Below are positions 53,701-61,363 of a stretch of 64,000 bases of DNA, piece by piece. The position numbers were made by a program, and so were the translations under genes. The notes under the pieces are model-generated. The model had not been told where the DNA came from, did no database searches, and saw nothing but the letters and a program-made list of their open reading frames with translations. The stretch's first letter is position 1. The number at the start of each line of letters is the position of its first letter. The stretch is from Oscillospiraceae bacterium (GTDB lineage Bacteria; Bacillota; Clostridia; Oscillospirales; CAG-382): the NCBI GenBank assembly GCA_015064895.1, contig SVRI01000001.1, positions 300,043-364,042 on the forward strand, given 5' to 3'.

Positions 53701-55855
53701 TACCTTTGATAACAGTGCGGTTGCAACCATGTCAAATCAGACGGTCAGTGTATCTACAGAAAATCCTGTAACTGTAGGTGACCTTAAGAAGCTTGTGAAG
53801 TCGGGCGGTCTTATGGAACTCAAGGGTCTTTCAAAGGCAAAGGGCGGTGTTCTTCTTTCTGACGATACCGTAATTGATTTATTCGGAAACCTCACATTCT
53901 ACACAGTATGGGGGCAGAAGGACATGACAGGCTGGACACACGACGACTACGGCGTTCTTGTCTATGACCTTGACTTTAATAATGCAGAATCCTTTACATC
54001 AGCTACTCTTGCATCCCTCTACGGCAGAGTAAATCCCAACCTTTCTGACAGCGAAAACTGGACAGTTTCATCCCACTACTTAAAGGATGCTGAAATTGCA
54101 GACGACGGAACGGGAAACAAGTACTTAAAGGCATCTGTTGACGGTACAAATAAGTATCCTCAGATTCAAATTAATGCAAATGTCACAGACAGCTATGTGT
54201 TCTCGGCTGACGGAAACTATACACTTATGGCTGACATTAAGGTTGTCTCTAAAGACAGCTATGCAACAAATACCTTGAGCAGCGTAAGCTTTGCACTTCA
54301 CGGTGCGAAGAATACCGACGGCACATGGATCTATACACAGGAAGGCGGCGGCTGGTCGACAAGTGACAAAACAGCACTTTCATCCGATTTTGTTTCGGCA
54401 CTCGGCTCGTTTAATTGCTCATCCTATGACGGTGTTTCAAAGATAATCTACTGTATGTCCTACGATGAAATCCCCACAGCCGATGTTGAAACTCTGTATA
54501 TTGATAACTTAAGACTTTACTGGAAGCCTTCATATGTAACGGTAACAGTTAAACCCGGTGCAAATAAGGTGGCACGTGAACACGCAATCAGAGTAAGCAC
54601 CTCCGGTGTTACGGTTTCTGAAATCATGTCAAAGGTTGTTGACCACGGCGATATGATTCTTAAAGGTTTATCCAATAAGGCAGACGGCACAGCCCTTACG
54701 GGTACACTTACTCTCAGCAGTGACACAACACTTTATGCACTCTGGGAAGAAACAGGCGAGGTGTTGAAAGAATACAGCGTTGAATTTGAAAAAGACGAAT
54801 CCAGCGGTATTGACGTATACTGGAGAAACCACGGTACAAACTCCGAGGGTAACGGTTATGTGAGAAACACCGACGGACACGGAGTGTTCACCTTCAATGC
54901 AAAAAAGGAACACTCTGCCGTATGGGATTCAAATATCAGCTTTTCTTCCTTTACGAATAAAACTGTTCCTGCAGGTGAAATCAAGGCGATTATGGTCAGA
55001 ATGAGATACAGAAATGTTCCTCACTTTGACTGTGCGTGTGCAATCGATGTCAACAGCCATGTTCACGAATACAAGTCAGGAAGCACTCATACATATGACA
55101 ACAAGGATCAGATGATGCAGTTCTATTATCTCACTCCCGATAAAACTGCAATGAGTGAGGGGCAGTCGTTAAAGTACAAATTCTCGGTTGCAGACGGCGA
55201 CGGTATTGAAGACGACTGGTTCACCTTCTATATTGACGTTTCCGAGAGGGCAGACTTCAGAGATAATGGCATTTCGGACCTCAGACTCGACTTCAATAAC
55301 GATATATGGGACGGGACTGTTATTGATATTGACTACATCAGGTTTATAGGTGAAAAGTCAAAAGCTCCCGTTACTCAGGATAAAAACTCCATGAAGACTA
55401 CAGACCCCATGGGTATACGCTTTATGGCATCTCTTAAGAAGGAGCTTGTTGAAACTTCAACCTCTTACGGCTGGGTAATTGCAAGAGAAGTTTCGCTTTC
55501 CTCTGCAGGTATTACAAATGCTGCATTTACATATGAAGCGGCAACAGAAAAGAGTGTTGCTGTTCTCAGAGGTGTAAACTACGGAGAGGGAAGAGTTGAG
55601 GCTCTTAACTTTAACGAAGACTCGGTAAATGTTTACTTTACTGCAATGCTTTATAATATCCCCGATAATATGTACGAGGATAAGCTTGTCGCAAGACCTT
55701 TTGCTGTGGTAGACGGCATTACCTACTACGGCGCACCTCTTTCAAGGAGCGTGTACGATGTTGCAAAATCACTTCGTGACGGCGGATTTTCGGGTTGTAC
55801 TGCGGCACAGCAGACATATATTCAACGAGTTATAGACAAAGTTGAAAAGGCATAA
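50789..55855 (+). CDS. Giant secreted surface protein with five repeated CBM-like beta modules and a C-terminal DP(V/M)GIR domain
   Basis: Signal peptide MRKILSVVLALTMVLSTVSFA; repeat starts WTDVEKGIKLFVIDFETK, WTHAEYGDLVFNVDFEKD, WTDSEYGTKLYEVNFDTK, WTDAEKGYLLYDLDFETE, WTHDDYGVLVYDLDFNNA; DNLRLYWKP-type ends; C-terminus TTDPMGIRFMASLKK. ATG 50789 with SD aaaggag. Confidence 0.85.
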   Translation: MRKILSVVLALTMVLSTVSFAVPQAVTFSDAVEEFVKEAYADESSVLADDTWTDVEKGIKLFVIDFETKNDGTALVSSDYSAITNSRVDATATTKTGGVAVSAVGRTNPDYTVNARVNVKGGASASLSGTDNKYLTLSTAGDSLIFSQLYVGDGTYIFEFETNTVSFNPIRGSYNAGVTPTAQAVDSTWYVTSHTAAGMTEALSTSCSSYGTDNIRFHFSTKPTMYDNIVVYYQPTGWTPPTEGGDDDTEETEEWTHAEYGDLVFNVDFEKDNSGNSVASSVVSGLASETSNVSLLDVGRVNPKFSANAANWSFFTRTVSSGTAKLGSDEAHGSYLTATGARSDVSFYFEAVTNSGRDNVSTPFIADGTGVYTVVYDYKVDTTSLSLDTRFNNYYPNPAPAGVTNEWGTAVINSTQVDGDPGILGSLRLRLVAAATGDTFSIDNVRLYYKSDKADEGGEDDTEEDTESWTDSEYGTKLYEVNFDTKLDGSSVSLSDLSGIDSGRLDQDLSAGIPVSNIGKVNPDVDTAYSADYRISVKDLTYSLGTADGKTFLDIKSTTEKPSIMLGGFNDREGDYTIVIDYRYLKNTSSYIHDRLYMHTHSKDLNTSLLSNENWVTAPYTFSTLDGDVYKTNYMRMVFYSVGHVFTGVEEFQIDKISVYYKAKETVKITVSANGNTAMNDVVMSDISAGGVRVADLLARITNNSGKQLLGISATADGTTLSAGETITPADGTTLYMIWGNDIKEKEITWTDAEKGYLLYDLDFETEKHYVKNYDKLGLFGAVNTNIANNSDWHIAMNYYVDLLPGTGTATYEPKEGEIRYEYVDGKYNKYLAVKPDGTSLWPQIGIMAYSTSGTNYTVFGGANGIYTIEGDVRAILSDGSGYIYTAVSVDMATYDETSAKYTSQTQVGSVASTYTKGEWATLSGVLNNTDYDGLSRIKPFSQYSAPSTAGTDEIHFDNLKLYWKPYTVNVTFDNSAVATMSNQTVSVSTENPVTVGDLKKLVKSGGLMELKGLSKAKGGVLLSDDTVIDLFGNLTFYTVWGQKDMTGWTHDDYGVLVYDLDFNNAESFTSATLASLYGRVNPNLSDSENWTVSSHYLKDAEIADDGTGNKYLKASVDGTNKYPQIQINANVTDSYVFSADGNYTLMADIKVVSKDSYATNTLSSVSFALHGAKNTDGTWIYTQEGGGWSTSDKTALSSDFVSALGSFNCSSYDGVSKIIYCMSYDEIPTADVETLYIDNLRLYWKPSYVTVTVKPGANKVAREHAIRVSTSGVTVSEIMSKVVDHGDMILKGLSNKADGTALTGTLTLSSDTTLYALWEETGEVLKEYSVEFEKDESSGIDVYWRNHGTNSEGNGYVRNTDGHGVFTFNAKKEHSAVWDSNISFSSFTNKTVPAGEIKAIMVRMRYRNVPHFDCACAIDVNSHVHEYKSGSTHTYDNKDQMMQFYYLTPDKTAMSEGQSLKYKFSVADGDGIEDDWFTFYIDVSERADFRDNGISDLRLDFNNDIWDGTVIDIDYIRFIGEKSKAPVTQDKNSMKTTDPMGIRFMASLKKELVETSTSYGWVIAREVSLSSAGITNAAFTYEAATEKSVAVLRGVNYGEGRVEALNFNEDSVNVYFTAMLYNIPDNMYEDKLVARPFAVVDGITYYGAPLSRSVYDVAKSLRDGGFSGCTAAQQTYIQRVIDKVEKA

Positions 55856-55873
55856 GAAAGGAGAGATAAGATT

Positions 55874-58800
55874 ATGAAAAAGAGAATAATTTCGGTAGTA
55901 GCTTTTGCTCTTCTTATCTGCCTTCTTGCAGTCGGAGCATCAGCTTCACAGATTAAAAACATTATTTTCCTTATCCCCGACGGTGCGGGTATGAACACCT
56001 TCGACTTTGCAAACGATGTCAAGGTCGCAGGCGGTTTTGATGATACAAAGTTCCCCTACAGAACACAGGTTGATAACAGTCCTATGTTCATGAAGGACTA
56101 TATGGCAGGTACTTGTTCGACAAATACCTATACAAACACTCTTACCGACTCTGCGGCGGCAGGTACTGCTTTGGCTACTGGTTATAAGACACTCTCGGGT
56201 CAGCTTGGTGTTGACTACAGAGGAAGACCTAAGGCAAATATGCTTGAAATGGCACAGACCGTCGGCAAGGCTACAGGCGTTGTTGCAACATATGAATGGA
56301 TGCACGCAACTCCCGCATCTTTCGGTGCCCACGTTATGTCAAGACAGGACTATGAAAACATCTATCAGCAGATGGAAAACCAGAAGATAGACGTAGTTCT
56401 CGGCTCGGGTTACGGTGCAGTTTCAAGCTATGCTACAATTCAGAACGCGGCTGACAGAGGTTATACAATTGTCACAAACCGTCAGGAGCTTGAAAATGTA
56501 AAACCCGGTGACAGACTCTGGGGTAATGCCACAAATAACAGCTCACCCTATGATATTAACCTTACATCCTCTCAGCCTACTCTTGCACAGATGACACAGG
56601 CGGCTATTACAGCCCTTTCCTCTGACGAAGACGGCTTCTTCCTCATGGTGGAAGGCAGTAAGGTTGACACGGGCGCACACGCAAACGATGCTGTTGTATC
56701 ATCCTCTGAGTATATCGCATTTGACGAAGCCTTCAGAGTTGCCGTTGAATTTGCAAAAGGCAGAACAGATACAATTGTTATCGCAACCCCCGACCACGAT
56801 ACAGGCGGTATGCTTTATCATGACCTTTTGGCTTCCGACCCGGTAGCAGCTGCAAACGCAATAGCCGAAGCACAGATGGGTACAAATCCTGCATCTCTCG
56901 GCTGGACAACAACCTCACACACACAGCAGCTTGTAGGTGTATGGTTCTATGTTCCAGACGGCGTGGAGATTATTGACGGACTTAATACAAACCTCGGTGA
57001 CACGGAAGATACAAGAAACAACTATGTAATTGATAATATTGCCTTTGCTCCTTATGTTGCTTCTCTTATGGGAGTAAACATGGATGAGGTTACAAAGTCA
57101 CTCTTTGTTGACGTAACAGACATCGGCGTTTATTCTTCGGCTACAGGCAAGTTCACCTTCAACAGCACAGGCAAGTATATCTATAAAAACCAGTCATGGT
57201 ACTATACAAAGAGCGGTGAAAAGGTAGATCTTGACGGTAAAGTTTCACTCTACTCAAACGGCAGAATGTATGTACCCTCCGATATGGTAACAGAGGACGA
57301 CTGGAACTATGTTTCCGACGGAACAGAGGGAATTCAGGGTGCAGGCACACTCTCTGACCCATACCTTATCGACGACGAAAACGATTTTCTTGACTTTACT
57401 GCTTCTGTTATCGGCGGTGAAAGCTACAGCGGTATGTACTTTGAACAGACAGCCGACATTGATATGTCCTCTGTTTCGGAATATACTGCAATGACAGGCA
57501 GTAACACATTCTCGGGTATCTATAACGGATGCGGCTTTGAAATTAAGGTAAATGTCGTGAAAGACGGCGAAGCTGCGGTATTTGGTCAGATAGGCTCGGG
57601 CGGAGTTGTTATGAACGTGGGTATTACAGGCTCGCTTACAAGTAATACTACATACGCTGTAGGTATTGTAAGAAAAATTGCCGCAGGTGGTAAGCTCGTT
57701 AACTCTTATTCCACAGCATCCCTTTCGGGGGTGTCTGAAGGCGGTATCACAATGTCAGTTTACGGCACAATTGAAAACTGCTACTTTGGCGGTACTCTTA
57801 CAAAGTCGGGCGCAAACCCTATCGGCGGTATAGGCAGTGCTGAAAAGGTTAAGAACTGCTATTATGTTGACACTTGCGGCGGTTCGCAGACAGCGACAGG
57901 TATTACAGCTGTAACAGAACAGTACGCAAATTCGGCACTTGCTTCGACACTTGAGGCGGGTAAGGCTGATGCGGCGGCAACGGCAGGATTTACAGAGGAT
58001 GATATGTGCTACTGGAGACAGAGCAGTGTAAATTCTCTTCCCGAACTTTATCTTCCTGTTCCTACAGTTACGGGTGTTACGGTTACTCCTTCAAGTGCAA
58101 CCGTAAATAAGGGCGACGGTATTCAGCTTACGGCAAATGTAGAAGGGGAATTCAATCCTTCGACAGAGGTAAGCTGGACTATTGAAACAACAGAGGACTT
58201 AGCATCAGGTACAAAGCTTTATGAAGACGGCTTCCTTGTGATTGACAGATATGAAACAGCATCCTCCTTTACCGTAATGGCAAAGTCAAAGGTAAACGGT
58301 GCTGTTGCAGGAAGTGCAAAGATTACTGTCGGTTCTGCTACAGTTACAGCCGAAGACGGTTCACGTGCAAGACCTTATCTTATCGAAAACGAAGAAGACT
58401 ATCTTTCTTTTGTAAACGCTGTTATCGACGGTACAAACTATAGCGGTAAATATTTCAGACAGACATCCGATATTGATATGGCAGGATATGCAGGATATTG
58501 TGGTATACCCGACAGTAAGAGTTTCAACGGTGTATACGACGGTGCAGGTCATACAATAAATGTTGATATTGCAATGAGCGACGATGCTTACGGCGTTTTC
58601 GGTCTTCTTACAGGAGCTACAGTTATGAACCTCGGTGTTACTGGCTCGATAAATAATGATAATCAGCACGCTGCAGGTATCGTAAGAAAAATGACAGACT
58701 CTGTTGTAATCAACTGTTACTGCAGTGCCGATGTAAATTCCGAAGGTCAGAGTGCAGGCGGTATTGCCGTTTCAAACTACGGTAAGATTATTGCAAACGT

Positions 58801-60079
58801 ATATTACAGTGGTACTCTCACAGGCTCAAACCTCAGATTTATCGCAACACCAGCAGGCGATGCTAACCCCGAAAACTTCAATGCTTTCTATGTCGGTGTT
58901 GAATATGCCCAGTCTGCGACAGATACTGAAATCACACGTGACCAGTTTATGAGTGACGAGTGTGTTACATGGCTCAATGAGGGCAGGGAAGAATCGGCAG
59001 CAAAAGCAGGTATTGCAGTAAGTAATCTCTGTATGTGGACTCTCGGTGAAAACGGTCCTGTGTTTGTTAAGGATACATCGGGTGTTGCGGGTGCTATCAC
59101 CTGTGATACTGTCATTCCTTCACTTGAAATCACTACCGATACAGAGATTACTGCAGGAAAGTACCTTGTAACATTTAATGATTTAAGTGTGGCTTCAGGT
59201 GCAGTACTTACCCTCGGTGAAGGCACATACATCATCGAAAACTACTCGGGAAGCGGTACACTTTTGGCATCCGAAAACGCAAATGTCATTGTACTTTCTG
59301 ATAATAAGCCCGAGGGTTATGTTGAAATCGACATCGGTGAAAGACAGACTGATACAAACGTAAGATTTGCAGAAGCAGGCGGTAAGCAGTTTGAAATCCG
59401 TGAATATAACGATATTTACGGCGTGATTGCAGGCAAAAATATGCTTGTAGAAATTACTGAAAAGACAAGTAATGAAGCGGTAGTTGCAACAAAGACCAGC
59501 TACTATGCAGTAGATGCCGAAAACGAAAGCTACGAAAAGCTTGACATGGATAACTACATGGAAAATGTAAATGACCTTTCCGTAAGAGTTTCAGATCCCG
59601 TAGGTATCAGATTCAAGTCTACCGTCACAACTGCTTCAAAGGATGAAATAGTTTCCTTTGAAATTGCCGAATACGGCTATATTATAGGTCTTGAATCAAC
59701 ACTTATCAATAAGGGTGAAGAACTGAACTTTGATGCTTCAAAGTACGTTTACGGTGTCGCTTATGATAAGAGTGGAAAGGACATTGTGTTCGACAACTCT
59801 GATGACCTATATCATGTGTTTACAGGCGTGCTTTATAACATTCCCGATACAGCTTACGGCGAAAGAATCGTTTCAAAGACATATACGAAGATAAGTGTAG
59901 ACGGTAAAGAATACACAGTATACGGCGAACCCGTAATCTCAAGTATCTATGAAATTGCCCTTATCAGCCGTGGTCTCAGCATGTCAGCCGAACAGAAGGC
60001 TGTTATTGACAGCATTATTAAAAAGGCACAGGATATGTCTCCTGATCTTGGTTTTGATGTCGGCGGACTATACGAATAA
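55874..60079 (+). CDS. Secreted alkaline phosphatase fused to surface-adhesion repeats, a Big2-like domain and a C-terminal DP(V/M)GIR domain
   Basis: NIIFLIPDGAGMNTFDFAN; NTLTDSAAAGTALATGYKTLSGQLGVD; MVEGSKVDTGAHANDA; ATPDHDTGGM; then two GLUG-like segments, VTPSSATVNKGDGIQLTANVEG, and VSDPVGIRFKSTV. Confidence 0.87.
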   Translation: MKKRIISVVAFALLICLLAVGASASQIKNIIFLIPDGAGMNTFDFANDVKVAGGFDDTKFPYRTQVDNSPMFMKDYMAGTCSTNTYTNTLTDSAAAGTALATGYKTLSGQLGVDYRGRPKANMLEMAQTVGKATGVVATYEWMHATPASFGAHVMSRQDYENIYQQMENQKIDVVLGSGYGAVSSYATIQNAADRGYTIVTNRQELENVKPGDRLWGNATNNSSPYDINLTSSQPTLAQMTQAAITALSSDEDGFFLMVEGSKVDTGAHANDAVVSSSEYIAFDEAFRVAVEFAKGRTDTIVIATPDHDTGGMLYHDLLASDPVAAANAIAEAQMGTNPASLGWTTTSHTQQLVGVWFYVPDGVEIIDGLNTNLGDTEDTRNNYVIDNIAFAPYVASLMGVNMDEVTKSLFVDVTDIGVYSSATGKFTFNSTGKYIYKNQSWYYTKSGEKVDLDGKVSLYSNGRMYVPSDMVTEDDWNYVSDGTEGIQGAGTLSDPYLIDDENDFLDFTASVIGGESYSGMYFEQTADIDMSSVSEYTAMTGSNTFSGIYNGCGFEIKVNVVKDGEAAVFGQIGSGGVVMNVGITGSLTSNTTYAVGIVRKIAAGGKLVNSYSTASLSGVSEGGITMSVYGTIENCYFGGTLTKSGANPIGGIGSAEKVKNCYYVDTCGGSQTATGITAVTEQYANSALASTLEAGKADAAATAGFTEDDMCYWRQSSVNSLPELYLPVPTVTGVTVTPSSATVNKGDGIQLTANVEGEFNPSTEVSWTIETTEDLASGTKLYEDGFLVIDRYETASSFTVMAKSKVNGAVAGSAKITVGSATVTAEDGSRARPYLIENEEDYLSFVNAVIDGTNYSGKYFRQTSDIDMAGYAGYCGIPDSKSFNGVYDGAGHTINVDIAMSDDAYGVFGLLTGATVMNLGVTGSINNDNQHAAGIVRKMTDSVVINCYCSADVNSEGQSAGGIAVSNYGKIIANVYYSGTLTGSNLRFIATPAGDANPENFNAFYVGVEYAQSATDTEITRDQFMSDECVTWLNEGREESAAKAGIAVSNLCMWTLGENGPVFVKDTSGVAGAITCDTVIPSLEITTDTEITAGKYLVTFNDLSVASGAVLTLGEGTYIIENYSGSGTLLASENANVIVLSDNKPEGYVEIDIGERQTDTNVRFAEAGGKQFEIREYNDIYGVIAGKNMLVEITEKTSNEAVVATKTSYYAVDAENESYEKLDMDNYMENVNDLSVRVSDPVGIRFKSTVTTASKDEIVSFEIAEYGYIIGLESTLINKGEELNFDASKYVYGVAYDKSGKDIVFDNSDDLYHVFTGVLYNIPDTAYGERIVSKTYTKISVDGKEYTVYGEPVISSIYEIALISRGLSMSAEQKAVIDSIIKKAQDMSPDLGFDVGGLYE

Positions 60080-60092
60080 GAATTGTAAAAAT

Positions 60093-60124
60093 GCCTCCCT
60101 TGCTGAAAAGCAGGGGAGGTTTGT
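60093..60124. terminator. Hairpin terminator, second copy of the GCCTCCCTTGC...GCAGGGGAGG type
   Basis: GCCTCCCTTGCTGAAAAGCAGGGGAGGTTTG. Confidence 0.75.
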
Positions 60125-60229
60125 TTATATGAACACTTGTATTGTACAACTCCTGTTGTACGATAGAATTAAGCAAAGAATAGCACTAAAAAAGAAAAGA
60201 TTCACCGTGAAACTTTTCTTCTAGAGTAA

Positions 60230-60271
60230 ATGCACCGCTTTTGACTTTTGCCTTGTCAAAGCGGTGCATTT
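60230..60271. repeat. GCACCGCTTTTGA hairpin, copy 2
   Basis: AAATGCACCGCTTTTGACTTTTGCCTTGTCAAAGCGGTGCATTTTG. Confidence 0.75.
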
Positions 60272-60299
60272 TGTTAATTACACTTTATGAAGATGCTTT

Positions 60300-61166
60300 C
60301 TAAATTGTTGCTTGTACTCCTTTATTGGAAACCTGCTGAAGATACTTTCTCGGCGATATGCCGTAATGCTCTTTGAATGACTTACTGAAGGAATAAATGC
60401 TGGAGTAATTCATAAGGTCTGCCACCTGAGAAATACTTTTTTTGTTTTCTGCAAGCAGAAGTCTTGCCGTCTCAAGCCGTTTTACTCTGTAATAGTATGA
60501 GAGGGAAAGAGTGGTTGTTTTTCTGAAAAGGGCAGATAAATAACTGTAATTATATCCCATTTCCGTTGCCATGTCACTGAGAGAAGTCAAAGAATACAGA
60601 TGCGTGTCTATGTAATTCATCATCTTATAGCAAAGCTCCGAGCCGCTTTGATTTATTGAAGAACTCTCGGGTGAATCGGATTTCATTCCCCTTAATATGC
60701 AGACAATCATCTGATTGCAAAGAGCCGACAGCATTTCGTTGGAAAACGGATAGCTGTTTTTATTTTCGTCATCAAACTCAGAGAGAATACAGTCAATAAG
60801 GTCAAGCACCTTTTCGTTGTGAATGACTCTTGAATAGGGTGAGATGTTTTGTGACCATACCTTGTTGAGTTCATCTGCAAATCTGAAGGAATTTACCGAG
60901 AATGTTATGAAGTCGTAGGAAAGGGGATTGTCAATGTCCGATTCCACTTTGTGAATTTCAAAGGGAAAAGAAACATAAACGTCGCCTTTTTTTACTTGTG
61001 CGGGAACGTTGCCCGTGTACATTCTGCCGCTTCCTTTTGTGATTACCGAAAGCTCATAAACACCGCCGTGCATGTGTTCCACAATAGAAACACCTTGTCC
61101 TGACCTTCCAAGATAAATAAGAGAAATGTCGTCAAGATATAAAGGACTTTTTCCGAATGAAATCAT
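60300..61166 (-). CDS. AraC family transcriptional regulator (cupin N-terminus)
   Basis: SLTSLSDMATEMGYNYSYLSALFRKTTTLSLSYYYRVKRLETARLLLAENKKSISQVADLMNYSSIYSFSKSFKEHYGISPRKYLQQ. Confidence 0.93.
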   Translation of the reverse strand: MISFGKSPLYLDDISLIYLGRSGQGVSIVEHMHGGVYELSVITKGSGRMYTGNVPAQVKKGDVYVSFPFEIHKVESDIDNPLSYDFITFSVNSFRFADELNKVWSQNISPYSRVIHNEKVLDLIDCILSEFDDENKNSYPFSNEMLSALCNQMIVCILRGMKSDSPESSSINQSGSELCYKMMNYIDTHLYSLTSLSDMATEMGYNYSYLSALFRKTTTLSLSYYYRVKRLETARLLLAENKKSISQVADLMNYSSIYSFSKSFKEHYGISPRKYLQQVSNKGVQATI

Positions 61167-61363
61167 ATAATCACCCCATGTTTAAATTATAGCCTTGTTG
61201 TAACGCTCTGTCAATTCAAAAAAACAAAATATTTACGAAAATTGCCTTAATTTTCCAATAAATATCAAAAATCAGGATAACTTTTACAAAAGTGAGATAT
61301 TTACACCGGCGGTTGCCTTTTGTTATACTTAAAATGTAATAATTTATAAGGAGGAAAATACCT

